DNA of 64,000 nt from Paracentrotus lividus (GCA_940671915.1 CALNVZ010003426.1:20946196-21010195), one strand, 5' to 3'. Shown: positions 1 to 11,740, counted from the stretch's first letter. The notes: a model not told the origin generated them from the letters alone. Made by a program: numbers and translations.

Positions 1-31
<31 letters not shown>
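1..31. repeat. Poly(A) tract at the window edge
   Basis: The first 31 bases are all A. It lies in an intron of the sialidase gene, upstream of the first visible exon. It may be the tail of a retroelement whose body lies before the window, or a simple homopolymer. It has no coding role. Confidence 0.9.
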
Positions 32-33
<2 letters not shown>

Positions 34-288
34 TAAATAAATGAAAAAATAATGACAATATGGAATCTGCCATTACATGTAGATGATCACTGTTTATACA
101 TGTACACAGTGGTTTGACATATTATTTATTGGCTATTATTCTTCAGATACACGTACATGTAGGTGTTTTGTCAAAAATTTGAAAAGAGCTAAGGTAGAAA
201 AAAAAAATGAGTTTGAGAATATGAGTAAGGTGATAAAAGTATTGTAGTTTCCTTTGTTTCTGATCTAATTCTTTTAATTCCATTGCAG

Positions 289-464
289 GTTGGTTGGCAG
301 AACTGAAGTGGTCAATATTGGAGTTCTTTGATAGTTTTCATGGCAGCCGGAATTGTTCTATTGTCCTGTTCAGTGATGATGGTGGGGATACCTGGCAAGT
401 AGGAGGAAAGATACCACCGGCTAAAGATGAAGATGGAGTAGATATACCAGCTAATGAATGTCAG
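289..464 (+). CDS. GH33 sialidase, internal exon A
   Basis: This exon encodes 58 full codons of an exo-alpha-sialidase, which removes terminal sialic acid from glycoconjugates. The acceptor (tccattgcag) precedes base 289 and the donor (gtaatt) follows 464. The first two bases finish a codon from the previous exon, which lies outside the window or was not seen; the exon ends in phase 0. It carries a canonical Asp-box, SDDGGDTW, and ends in NECQ. In GH33 enzymes the Glu of this NE(C/S)Q motif is, from memory, the base that activates the catalytic Tyr. The arginine-triad RIP/FRIP segment and the acid Asp must lie upstream. NEU1-like and bacterial sialidases both have this motif, so I leave the subfamily open. 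Confidence 0.85.
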
Positions 465-2550
465 GTAATTATCATCTGTTTCTATCAATTTTCCCGAAAG
501 TTGTTAGTATTTAAATTTCTGAGGGTTTTTTATGCTCAAAATTGAAGGCTTTTTATGGATTTTTTTCTCCATTTCATGATTTTCGAATGCTACTGGGTGG
601 GATCTCTTATTATATTAACTTTTTCATGAATTAGTTTTATGGAAAAATTTAATCAGCTTTTCTTTATCAAATTGGCAACACTGAAAGTTTTCTGTTTCTA
701 TGACATTCCTTAAGCAAGCATATATCTGAGATTTATCTTTTTTTTAATGAAAACTATGTTTTAAAACTATTCTTAATGCCAATTTGTATGCAAAAGCATG
801 TTTTGTAAATGAAAGAAAATTGCCAATTTGAGGTTCTTTTTTCTCTTTGAATTCCTGAACTAGAACTTTTGCTGCATTTAAAGTTTTGAGATTTACAAAT
901 TCAGTGAACTTCCACAGTATGAAAGCTCTCACAAATCCAGAAACTGTTTTTGTGCATGCGTACGAGAATCTTCTTTTTCCTTCTTTTATTTTCTTTTATT
1001 TTTTTACTTAAACTGTTTGCCTACAAAAAAAAAATTATCTTTTATGGTACTTGTAGATGTGAAGTCTCTATGCTCTTGGCAGCAGTGAAAATCTTCTGTG
1101 ATTTTTTTTTGTCATGGATTTTATGTATTAACCTACAAATTAATCATCCTCTTTTAAAATTCAAAGCTATTGTATTGCATTGTATTACCAATATTGGCAA
1201 ACTTTACATATACAGTATGAATAAGCATTTGGTAAATGGAGCCAAAAAATAGCTAAAGCTAATCGAGGTTGGCCTCGTTCAATATTGATATGCATTATGG
1301 TAATATACTGTATCTTATCTATGCTATTCTAAATGTTTGTCATGATTTACACTCTCTTATTTCAAATTGTAAGAGTGTTCCAAATAAAATCACCTGCATA
1401 AGAAACAGACCATTTCCCAAGATTAATATTTTCTTTGATGAGACCCATATTTTTATTTTCACAAGACCACAAGAGCTTTTAGTCATAAAAAACACCAATA
1501 TTTATCGCCATCTTTTAAGGTGCTACATTTCATCCACTTCACACACCACTACAAAAGATACTCTCCCTCTTTGTGACACATTGCCATAAAAGCTCTCCAC
1601 CCTCTGAAGCATTGCCACCAGTAGTATAGATTTGGTGTGAGGCCATCTGTTTGTTATTGATTATAGAATCCATTTGTCCTTGGCTTAATTTCATTGATAT
1701 TATCTTTTGAAGTATGAGTGAAAATATATCATGCAAAATAGGTTGATATTGTTGGCTGTATTTGATGATGAATGGCATTTGTAAAGCGCCATTTATCTGC
1801 CAAAACATTCAAAGGCTCCTACATTTGTAGCTCTCCAAGTATGTACATTATTAACAAAATTGCTGGAAAAGATAGGTTTTGCGTTCAGATTTGAAAGTGT
1901 TAGATGTTGTTAAAATTTCAAAGTTGGATAGGAAGAGAGTTTCATTTGATTTGAGTATAGCATTTGCATTTATGCCTTTTAATATTGCTTCGAATTGGAT
2001 TTTTTATATTTAAATTAAATTTTCTACTGTAATGAAAATGTGTGATGAGGACCTTCACATATACCCATATCAATAAATGATATTTCATACATGTAGGTCT
2101 TACATAATCATCTTTCTCTCTTAAAATTAACATCAAATATAATTCACTCCCAAATTCTTTTGATAAAAATGGAAAACTGACGGAATTGTGAAATATAAAA
2201 AGCGTGCTTTTTTGTCATATTTGATGTGCATTTACTTAACCATTGGTTTTCTGTAAAATATATGACTTGTCATTTTGAACTTATTAATTCAATTTATCAA
2301 AGTCACTCTGTCAGCAGTCCTACATTCCTGCTCTCAACAAATTTGATGTACATGTAGTCAATATTCATATTGGAAGCTTCGGGAGCACCATGAGGTACAT
2401 TGTAGTGTGGTATAGTCAATATTATTGCCCTTTGAAGAGGTAAATAGTATTTATGAGCTGAATTACTGGTCATGTGCGTCACCTCGACACCTTAACTGGG
2501 ACCATCGTTTGATCTTATTGATTTCTCCATGTGTCCAATAAAGAGCTTTT
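465..2550. other. Sialidase intron, 5' part, no gene seen
   Basis: AT-rich intron with runs of T and A. Open frames here (for example 1269-1589) show no domain, no biased codon use and no convincing splice sites. I see no RNA gene or transposon ends in this stretch. Confidence 0.5.
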
Positions 2551-2940
2551 AAAGGGATTGTCCAACTCGGTGTTATTAAATTTGGTTGTAACAAAAGCGG
2601 GGAAAATTGAAAGAATCTGAATGTTTTCAAAAGAGGACAGGACTACACGTATATGGTGTTTTATGAGGTTTTATCAATAAATTATTTGAAAAATTATGTC
2701 AAGCTCAATATCAATATACTCTTGTCTTGTCACTATACTTGAAGGGATTGTCCAACTGGTTGTTATTAAATTTAGATGTAACGAAAGGCAGAAAATTGAA
2801 AGACGGTAAGAGGAGATTCTTTTGAAAAGGGAACGGGACTGTGGTGTTTTACGAGGTTCTTTCCTCTAGCGATAAATTATTTGAAAAATGAATTATGATA
2901 TCTTGCGGAATATCAATGTACTACCCCTTCTTATCTTGTC
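2551..2940. repeat. Two tandem copies of a ~190 bp unit
   Basis: The unit starts with (g/a)aagggattgtccaac at 2551 and again at 2741. Both copies carry tgttattaaattt, agaaaattgaaag and gataaattatttgaaaaat in the same order. The copies have diverged by many substitutions, so the duplication is old. It lies inside the sialidase intron. Confidence 0.7.
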
Positions 2941-2965
2941 GGGGCTACACCCATTATCATTTTCA

Positions 2966-3590
2966 TGCCTCCGCCACCGAAGGTGGTGCCGGAGGCATCA
3001 TGTTTTCGGGTTGTCCGTCCGTCCGTACGTCCCGCTTGCTCGTTATCGCAATATCTCAAGAACCACTTGAGATATCAACTTCAAACTTGGGGCTAGTATG
3101 TATCACCATAGGTAGATGATCTGATCAGATCTTGGAGTATGTAGGTCAAAGGTCAAGGTCACGGAGGTAAAAAATAGTGAAATTCTATGTATTGAGTTCG
3201 TTATCGCGATATCTCAAGAACCATTTGAGATATGAGCTTCAAACTTAGTTGTAGTATTTACCACCATAGGAAGATGATCTGATTAGATTATGGATTATAT
3301 AGGTCAAAGGTCGAGGGTCACAGGGGTCAAGATGTGAAAAATCCATGTATTGAGTTTGTCATCGCGATATCTCGGGAACCAGATGTAAACTTCAAATTTA
3401 AGGGTAGTATCTATCACCAGAGGAATATGGTCTGATTAGGTTTAGGGTCACAAGGTCAAAGGTCAAGGTAAAAAATGTCATTCTATATAAAAGCAAAATG
3501 AATAGATGAAATTGCGATATTTTTCTGATCTGGCAATGGTGGAGGCATACATTTCGACCGCGCGCGGTCAAGGATTCATCTTGTTCAAGC
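2966..3590. repeat. Dispersed element with three ~158 bp internal repeats
   Basis: The element opens with a GC-rich hairpin (cctccgccaccgaaggtggt) and closes with ggaggcatacatttcgaccg. Between them three units begin near 3042, 3200 and 3357, each with (g)ttatcgcgatatctcaagaacc and, downstream, aggtcaaaggtcaaggtca or a variant. I have the impression that similar sequences are scattered in other marine invertebrate genomes, but I cannot name the family. No protein is encoded. Confidence 0.65.
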
Positions 3591-3701
3591 ATTAATCTAG
3601 TTCTTTTTTTCATACATTCATTTTTCTTTTCAATTTATGTAGGGATAGCTTCATTATATTTCTTTAAAACCATTTCATAAAAGGAATGCTGAAAAGGAAA
3701 A

Positions 3702-3817
3702 TTGAGTCAAAAAGAGCCTGATTTTTTGATCCAGCAGAATTGTCATCAGATACAAAATGACAAAATGTCTATGATGAAAATTCTGTTAGGATCGAAAACT
3801 CAGGATCTTTTTTAACC
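3702..3817. mobile_element. MITE family C, short copy
   Basis: Inverted ends: attgagtcaaaaagagcctga at the left and an imperfect reverse complement (gatcgaaaactcaggatctt) at the right. Inside lie agcagaatt and its inverse aattctgtt. The same ends are seen in a longer copy at 11772-11980, which supports a real transposon family. There is no transposase, so it is non-autonomous. Confidence 0.65.
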
Positions 3818-4024
3818 ATTTAAAATTCTCTAACAGTAACCCATATTCATGAGTATTCTGAATAATAAATTATTTTAGTGATTAGCTGATATGGTATTTG
3901 GGGAATGATTGATAGTTGTGCAATTATTAGGGTCTGGAATTACCTTGTCATTTTAATTGAAGGATGGAAGTAGTCAAGTTATTTATAGTCGCTTGATATG
4001 AGGGGATGATATCATCTACCTCAA

Positions 4025-4444
4025 TAGGCAGTGCTGCACTATCTTGAGTTAAAAAATAGCCCACTAATTGGTGGATCAGGAAAATAACCTGAAAAAAGAA
4101 ACTGTTGCTGCACTAGCTCAAGCTCGAGACAAAGTTTCGCATAAACGACCTGACCTGACATTGAAAAAACAAGCCTGATATTGTTCAACTGGTAACTGCC
4201 ACTTGCGTATACATGCAAAGGCGCACGATGGAATCCGACTTATCTCGAGCTGTGCAGGACCGTTCAAAATAGTGCACGTTTTTGTTCTAAAACCGCAAAT
4301 TAGTTCAAGTTTTTTTTTTAAAGCCCAAGATAACTCGGGATGGGATATTTGAGAGAAAAAGCCTGATCTCCTCTGATTTGGTTAATTAATTGGATCACAA
4401 ATAGCGCGCTATTAAAATAGCTGGAGCTAGTGCAGCACCGCCTA
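4025..4444. mobile_element. MITE with ~36 bp inverted ends (taggcrgtgctgcacta)
   Basis: The left end reads taggcagtgctgcactatct and the right end is the near reverse complement (agtgcagcaccgccta). The arms also share a ttaaaatagc-type segment. The 420 bp element carries no coding frame. I saw no second copy in the window, so its family cannot be named. Confidence 0.65.
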
Positions 4445-7369
4445 ATGGAATGAGAATCATTTGTTATGGATGACTCTCACTATTCATTCCTCATTAATTC
4501 AAATTGGTATTCATGAATTATCCATTGTAAAATATGTAGCCATGAATTATTAGGATATCTCAGAGAACTGTTGCACATACAAATCTTTTATCGGGCTATT
4601 ATTATAGTATATAAAATTACCGTTCAATTGTAAAATGCATATTAAAATCATACTGAATTATTTTTATTTCAATGTCTCTGAAAGGGATGTTTAAAGGATT
4701 GATATAGGGATTTGTTTTATCATGCTTATTATACATTGTAACTTCAATTATGAGATGATTTAAACATTTAAAGTAAAGCAATAATTGGTCCTTTGATTGG
4801 GAGCAAAAGAGAATATTTTCTCTATATCTTTTAGCTCTAGAGCTCCAAAAGTGTAGATGGGCAGTTCCAAGGTAACAGAGTGACATTCAGAAGAAACATT
4901 TCAGCATTCAAACAAATTTATCATCCATACTTTAATCTTTATGTACAAAGAAATGGTTCATGACAAAAGCTGATTGTACCCTCTTTTCAAAATGATAATT
5001 TTTTTATAGTGATCCTCTTAATTAATGAGATATGAATATTCATAATCATGGTTACATAGTGACGCAAACATGCATATTTGAGCAGAAAACATTTTGCTTA
5101 AACTCTGTGAAATTTAAATGGCTATCACAATTTTGAGTTATTGATTGGATTCTATGTTATTCTAGGTATAATATGCCACCTTGCATTAAAAAAAATGGTT
5201 GAATATTTTGTTAATTATGACTTAAAACGTGAACCCTTGTCCGGTTACGGAGTGACATCTGGTTTCCCGTCTTTTTCATGAGGAGAAATGCATTATAAAG
5301 AAATATTAATACCAAAGTTTGTTGGAGTAGACCATGACAATTACATTAAGCCAAAAAAAGTGGCAAAAAGTGGCGAGATATATTAAAGAATTAGAGGCAT
5401 TTAAAGCCCCATAGTCCCATATGTGCCAATTTGAGTTTGATCAATTATTCAGCGCAAGAATACTGAATCGCAAATTTTTAAAAACTTAAATGATTGGTTG
5501 TATTGTAAAGAAGCCTTTGTGGTGATTTCACATCCTAATTTGCATTTTCAAAGGCACAGCGGCACATTAAAATTTCAGCTCCATGTCCTGTTTTGCTTGG
5601 AACTGCCCAGATATAAATATTTTATTAATTTTTTATTTATGCTATAATTATAAGAGATGAACTTTTCTCTGAAATGGCTTTAAGTAGCTCATCAATCACT
5701 GTTTGGCCTAGTACTCCATGGTTCATTTTCCCACAGGAGTAATTTTTCTCCATGTTAATTTGTTAAAACTCACTCAGCCTACATGTAACTACGTGTGTAC
5801 ATATGTAATTGGGTGCACAGATGTGTCCTGCATTGTTGAATATCAAAATATTATTGCATCGAGGCATAAATATATTCATAGTAATATCGTGGCAACATTA
5901 CCACATACATTATGCAATATGACACAGAGGTCGCTGAATTTTTTTTTGCTCACACATTCGGCATAAGTAAAAAAAAATAAATTAAAATACACAGTAGCTC
6001 AGAGCAATTAACAACAATGTACAAAATGTAGCTCTGATTTATTAAAAAAAAGATGCTTTACTCTTTGCATGCCACATGTACAAAATGTATCTCAGACATG
6101 TAGCTTAACAAAGCTGAGATATAAAAGAAATCTTGTGGAATACAGGAAATGTCATCAGTGACAATATTTCATCACTCTATATCAACAGCATTAAAGATGC
6201 TGAAAATGATTTCAGGTTGTACAGTTGATTTTTAAAATTGTGAAAAAAGTTGACTGGCTGGCTAAGAGTTGAAAAAAGAAAAAAAGAAAAAAAAAACATT
6301 TAGTGTCAAGGAACTTTCACTTTCATAAGAACAAATCTAAAATCTAACAAGCTACATAAAGTTTCAAAATAATGATAATAATAATTAAAACTAATAACAC
6401 TGTCTGGTATACTGTGTAGGTCAGAAAATAAATGCTGTTATTATTGCATGATCATTTATTTTTTTACGATGAGCCGCCTGCAGTTATATTTCCTGGTTCT
6501 TAAATTCACCCTTCATGGATATAAGCACATAATTGAACCAGTTCAAAACATGCAAAAGAAAGAAAAATTTGCACCTGTCAATCTTCAAGTTGAATCCACA
6601 AAAATTCATGTACTGTGAATATTTCAACATGTACAGTCCCTTAACCAGTTGTATACTAAGCCCGCATATATGCGGACTGAAGAAACATAGAACATACCTC
6701 TTGTGGACCATTTATTTCACTTGTAATAGCATAAACATATAAAAGACCTTATGTAATTCAAATTATCTGACATTGATCTATGTAAAGCTGTCTTTGTTTC
6801 ACCTTTAAATGAAAACAATTTCTTGTAAGCATGCTTGACAATCATGATTCATTCGGCTTTGTAAAAAGTTCTCAGTATACAACGGGTTAAAAACCTGGGA
6901 AATTGTCAGGAGTGACTTGTGATCCAATTTCATTGAGATTGATGCTGTCATTCATTCAAAAGTGTGATCGTGTTAGATTAGCAGCCTCTATCTAGAACAG
7001 TACATTAACCCTATATGACGTAGGTGCTTTATTTATTAGCCTGGATAATTTCATTTGCATTTTAAAAGCCTCCTTATTTTTTCACTTTGCATTATATTTC
7101 TTTAATATACATACATGTACATGTGCCTAATATCAGTATAAGATAAAATTAAACATATTGTTCTAACTTTCTTGTAGAGAGCTTTTAGTTTCCTTTGAAA
7201 ATAAGCCATTTTAGTCTCCTGTTTATTTAAATCTAATTAAAGCATGTATTCCAATTTATACATTGGAGAACCCAAATTGGTGTAAGAACATGATCGCTTT
7301 ATTGTCTATCTAGATACTGTATTTTGCCTTTTAATACTACTACAACCTGTAGTACTTTGAGAAGAATTA
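4445..7369. other. Sialidase intron, middle part, no gene seen
   Basis: AT-rich sequence with several tacatgta octamers and short homopolymers. No exon with matching phase and splice sites is visible. The exons on either side (ending 464 and starting 8343) are both phase 0 and their protein sequences join as sialidases do, so none is needed here. Confidence 0.45.
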
Positions 7370-7594
7370 CCAGGGGGGGGGGGGTGTTTCACAAAGAGTT
7401 AAGTAGACTTAGAGTCGCACTTAACTTCAACTTGCATCTTGTTTTATAACACGCAATTTAATTGATAGATTTCACAATGGCGCGCATTCCATGAGCATGG
7501 TCAGTCCGATGAGGTGATGCGTAATATAACGCACAAAACTAACGATTTACGTGCGATTTTTAAGTCTACTTAACTCTTTGTGAAACACCCCTGG
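7370..7594. mobile_element. MITE with inverted ends ccaggggtgtttcacaaag
   Basis: The left arm (with a G run expanded to 11) reads gtgtttcacaaagagttaag and the right arm is its reverse complement (cttaactctttgtgaaacac). The similarity extends about 45 bases into each arm (tagacttaaaaatcgcac). At 225 bp it carries no gene. Confidence 0.75.
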
Positions 7595-7991
7595 ATTTCT
7601 AGATTATGCCTTCCCGTGTACCACAAGTGTGTCCCCTCCAACCTCCAAGCCAGTCTATCCAGAATAACAGTGTCACGTTCTTCAGAGCGATTTATTTATG
7701 ATGAACTCTAAAAGAGTTCTAAAAGAGTTAACAGGACAATTAAACACACTGTAAAGAAATTTCACTTTTATTATAAGGAAGCAATTGTAATGAGAGATAA
7801 AGGAATAAACTTTTGTTTTTTGAATTTATGTGTGCTATAATTATGTATTTCTTATTCTCCTTTCTCCTTCTCCCCTCCTTTTCTTCCTTGCACCTTGATC
7901 ATCTGCAGAGTGGATTTGGTGCATTACAAATCATATGTATGTATGTACATGTATGTATGTAAACATTTTAAGATGAGGATTATTGTTACAG

Positions 7992-8045
7992 GCGGTAGAG
8001 TATAGAGAAGGTCATGCAACCAGACAGAAATCCTACAGCATTATC
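7992..8045 (+). pseudogene. Degenerate copy 1 of sialidase exon B
   Basis: After a ttgttacag acceptor the sequence follows exon B (gcggtagagt...gaaggtcatg), then skips about 36 bases and resumes at caaccagacagaaatccta. In frame it has a stop (tag) at the second codon. It is a decayed duplicate of 8343-8534. Confidence 0.65.
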
Positions 8046-8145
8046 AGAAATGAATGCTAGTATTTTTTTTTTAGTATTATTATTAATATTACTATTGATA
8101 TGTATTTAATATTGCTATTACTATTATTATTACTATTGTTTATAG

Positions 8146-8289
8146 GCGGCAGGGTTAGAAGAAGGTCATGTATATATCAACAGTAGGTCATGTGACCCAC
8201 AAGCAACTAGACAGGAATCTTACAGCATTGATGGTGGTATCTCATTCACAATGGGAGAACTCTTGGATGATCTTGAAGAACTGGGATAT
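8146..8289 (+). pseudogene. Truncated copy 2 of sialidase exon B
   Basis: The first 48 codons of exon B are present and open, after an intact acceptor (attgtttatag). They include YINSRSCDPQATRQ and YSIDGGISFTMGE. The sequence then runs into an ATT microsatellite and lacks the last 16 codons and the donor. It is more than 90% like exon B, so the duplication is young. Use as an alternative exon is unlikely because no donor follows. Confidence 0.75.
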
Positions 8290-8342
8290 TATATTATTAT
8301 TATTATAATTATTATTATCATTATTATTATTATTGTTTACAG

Positions 8343-8534
8343 GCGGCAGAGTTAGAAGAAGGTCATGTATATATCAACAGTAGGACGTGCGACCCACAAG
8401 CAACTAGACAGGAATCTTACAGCATTGACGGTGGTATATCATTCACAATGGGAGAACTGTCTGATGATCTTGAGGAACCAGGCTACTTTCTGTCAAGGTG
8501 GATACCATCTATCAAGAACTTTGGAGGATGTCAG
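8343..8534 (+). CDS. GH33 sialidase, internal exon B
   Basis: Sixty-four codons, phase 0 at both ends, between acceptor tgtttacag and donor gtatgt. It joins directly to exon A: NECQ is followed by AAELEEGHVYINSRT. The Arg of INSR lies 16 residues after the Glu of NECQ. From memory this is the spacing of E260 and R276 in the Micromonospora sialidase, which makes it the likely second arginine of the carboxylate-binding triad. YSIDGGISF is a degenerate Asp-box in which Phe replaces Trp. Two broken duplicates of this exon lie just upstream, each preceded by an ATT-type microsatellite. Confidence 0.85.
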
Positions 8535-8754
8535 GTATGTAGGACCTTCAAGAACATTTACAGTCAAACCTGTCTTAAGGTGCGATCACATATTGCTGAT
8601 ATATATGGCAATTCATGGCGGTTTGCAGGCGCAGATCCAAGAATCAAAGTTGTTAAGAAACTTCAGGCCCAATTTTCTTGGAACAATAGGGGCTCTATTA
8701 TGTTTGGGCATGGGCCAGGACTTTTGATTGTGTGACGTCAGGCTGCGTCCACTT

Positions 8755-8955
8755 CTGGTTAGGTACAGTGCCATATAAAGAGAGAGTCTGACCAACTCCA
8801 TTTCAGTAGGTATCAACTTTTTACATTATCTTTTGTATTTTGTTTGCTTTGCTCTATTAGGCAAGCACAGTACAATAGGGAATGCTTTATGTTGATACCA
8901 ACTGAAACGAAAATTTTCAGGCTCTCTCAATATACGGCACTGTACCGAACCACCA
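8755..8955. repeat. Imperfect foldback repeat in sialidase intron
   Basis: ggtacagtgccatataaaga, followed by tttcagtaggtatcaac, is mirrored downstream by gttgataccaactgaaac and tatacggcactgtacc. The arms are about 65 bases with a short loop. It may be a small inverted-repeat transposon. It is followed to about 9310 by diverged repeats (tggtcacctgtctatagtgg, then cgcgaattt motifs) that recur near 36.3, 35.1 and 58.8 kb. Confidence 0.5.
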
Positions 8956-9911
8956 TGAGCCGGCATCCAAATCAAAGATGTGGGATTGCACTTTTAGTGG
9001 CCACCTTACTATAATGGTCACCTGTCTATAGTGGTCACCTATATTGCCTCCCACTTGAAAAAATACTACATAAGTGATTGGTTTTGCGTTTGTTCTATTT
9101 TGGCGTATTTTGTGAGTCCATCTTCGCGAATTTAGCAAGTTCATCTTCACAAATTTCTCTATTCTATCTTCGTGAAAATTTCCACTTCAACATAAGGCTA
9201 TTCATAGCAATGAAAACATCACAAAACTATCCACTCGCGAATTTCCCAAACTAGTCCAAAATTGTGAAAATATTATTTGGTGAAAATATTGGCTTATACA
9301 GTAGTGTATAATAGAGCCTGTATTATGATGGCCGTATATGGCAACTTCCTGTTTCTGTTACATGAGGCTATCAATAGGTTTGAATGTTCATGCACTTCCT
9401 TCCTGCCCAAATGTATTTAAAGTGCCTTGTCTGGTGTAGCTAACTAAAGTTTATTTGAGAACAGAAACAAAAAATGGTTGTCTTTTCCTTATGATGTCAC
9501 CATACTCCATAAGCAGGTTTTTCGTAGGGAATGCAAACGTTTTGCAAATGATGGAAACATCTAATCAAACAGTAAAGTTTTATGCGGCAAAAGATTTTGC
9601 CACACCCAAAAAAAACTTTTGCTTCTGCCCTGTGGAAACCCTGCTTTATCAATATCATGTACTTCATCGTTTGTTACTCTGTCAATCTAAGATATTTTCA
9701 GTCATAGCTGTAGCAAGAGTACATCCACATAACCCCTGAAAAGAAGTCCAATGCAAGGATTTTCCGTGGAATTTGATAGGGACCAGATGCAGATCATGGT
9801 ACTACCAATGTAATCATGTTAGCCCCCCCCCCAAAAAAAAAAAAATTAAAAAAATTACACAATGACTGGAAGAAACCAATTGATTTATCTTTTTGTATTT
9901 TTCTCTTGCAG

Positions 9912-10256
9912 GCGAGCGTGATGAGCTTTGAGCCTCCTGATCACATCCCGAAACTTGAGAACGATGGGGAGCGTTGGATCATCTTCTCCAACCCCGCCAG
10001 CCGTTACAACCGTGTGAACATGTCTGTACGCTTCAGCCGAGATGAATGTAAATCATGGAGCCCACCGCTCTCTCTCAACCCCGGACCCAGCGCTTACTCT
10101 GACCTGACCTGTTATAGGGTCAAGGATAAGGTCACGGGGAAGACGACTGTCAAGTTTGCTTGCTTGTACGAGTGTGGTAGCCTCCATCCTTACGAGAGGA
10201 TCGCCTTTCAAACATTCTCGCTTGAAGAACTTAGCAACCAAGTCAGACATCCATAG
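9912..10256 (+). CDS. GH33 sialidase, terminal coding exon
   Basis: This exon encodes the last 114 residues and the TAG stop. Acceptor: tctcttgcag. It starts in phase 0 and continues GGCQ with ASVMSFEPP. It holds the third triad arginine in SNPASRYNRVN, a weak third Asp-box (RFSRDECKSW) and the nucleophile region GPSAYSDL. The second Arg of SRYNR is 28 residues before the Tyr, matching the R342 to Y370 spacing I recall for the Micromonospora enzyme. ACLYE and YERIAF follow, as usual near the C-terminus of the fold. The protein ends soon after SLEEL with no added domain. The whole 3' half of this exon is repeated downstream in decayed form. Confidence 0.85.
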   Translation, partial: ASVMSFEPPDHIPKLENDGERWIIFSNPASRYNRVNMSVRFSRDECKSWSPPLSLNPGPSAYSDLTCYRVKDKVTGKTTVKFACLYECGSLHPYERIAFQTFSLEELSNQVRHP

Positions 10257-10399
10257 CAACAAGGGCCGCGCCTAGATATCCCCAGCTCAGCTTGCCCCTA
10301 TAATTATAATAATAACATTTATACCATGCCATGTCTGTCAGAATTGACACTCCTGGCGCACGAGTAGAGTTTGATTTATAAGAGTTAATCGCCTGATCC

Positions 10400-11460
10400 A
10401 TATGATAGGATAGCCTTTCAAACATTTTCGCTTGAAGAACTTAGCAATTAAGTTAGACATCCGTAGCAACTAGAAAATGCCTAGATATGTGTACCCCCAG
10501 CTAAGCTTGTCCATATTATAATAATAATAATATTGAACATTTATACCATGCCATGTCTGTCAGAATTGTCACTCCTGGCGCAAGAGTAGTTTGATTTTTC
10601 AGCTGTGATGCCTGTCAGTCATGGAGCCCACCGCTTTCTCTCGGACCTCACGTGTTACAGGGTCAAAGATAAGGTCAGGGAGAAGACGACCGTCAAGTTT
10701 GCTTGCTTGTACGAGTGTGGTAGCCTCCATCCTTACGAGAGGATCGCCTTTCAAACATTCTCGCTTGAAGAACTTAGCAACCAAGTCAGACATCCATAGC
10801 AACACGGACACGCCTAGATATGTGTACCCCCAGCTCAGCTTGCCCCTATAATTATAAACAGAGTTTGATTTCTAAAGATTAAAAGCCGGTTAAGGGGATC
10901 GCCTTCAAACCTTCTCGCTGGAATTATGTATATGTACTTGGCTACCAAGTCAGACATCCACAACATCAAAGACTTAAATATACCTAAAGATAGGTTAACC
11001 CCCCCCCCCCCAGCTAAGCTTGCCCCTGTTATGAATAGAGTTCAATCTATAGGAGTGAATAACCTGTATCTGTATGACATATCTTGTTATATTGTCTTTC
11101 AAATATTCTCGCTTGAAGAACTTAGCAAGACATGCATAGCAACGAGCGCTTACCAAATGATCAGTGATACCCTCATCTTAGTTTGCCCCTGTTATAAACA
11201 GAGTTTGATTTCTGGGAATCAATAGTCCAAATCCTTATGACAGGAATGCCTTTAAATGATTCTCGCTGGAAGAACTTAGCAACCAAGTTCCTTAGCAACA
11301 AAGACTCAACTAGATGCCCTCAGCTATTCTTGCCCTTATTGTAAACAAAGTTTGATTTTCTAAGAATTTATGGCATAAATTCTTATGACAGGATCACCTT
11401 TCAAAGATTCTTGCTGGAATTACTTAGCAACCAAGTCAGACATCCATAGCGCAATTTCAT
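10400..11460 (+). repeat. Tandem array of decayed sialidase last-exon copies
   Basis: Segments resembling the last coding bases (ttcaaacattctcgcttgaa, then gaacttagcaaccaagtcag) recur with starts near 10412, 10747, 10902, 11093, 11249 and 11396, in addition to the real exon at 10205. Each is followed by a shared piece of 3' sequence (cagctcagcttgcccctat). Spacing is 147-207 bases except for one longer unit. Most copies carry indels and stops. This makes up the 3' flank or 3' UTR of the gene. Confidence 0.8.
10616..10799 (+). pseudogene. Long duplicate of the sialidase terminal exon
   Basis: This unit repeats the exon from CKSWSPPLSL to the stop codon. It lacks the bases for the catalytic GPSAYS segment, and the deletion also shifts the frame. 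From about 10694 the copy is almost identical to the real exon over more than 100 bases. The few differences are two missense and three silent changes in about 46 codons. It cannot encode an active enzyme and has no suitable acceptor, so I call it a pseudo-exon. Confidence 0.75.
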
Positions 11461-11740
11461 TGCAGGAAAGACTCAGAAATGGGATAACTCATTTTGTTGA
11501 GAATGACAGTGCTTTACAACTCTAGAAATATCCATTGGTCAGAATTTTGCCAAGACATGGCTTGATCATCGATGGACATGTATAATGACTACAGCGCTAG
11601 CATGATAGTGATGCAATTGATAATAACTATATGAAATTTATAGTTATAATATACATTGTAAATGGTATGTTACAGTTATCCCGCATTGTAGTATGCAGAG
11701 AAATACAAAAAAAAAAAATAACTGCTGAAACTGCTTATCC

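Noticed and set aside
1269-1589. 106-codon open frame in the sialidase intron
   Set aside because: No domain, AT-driven composition, no splice or promoter context, and the flanking sialidase exons join without it.
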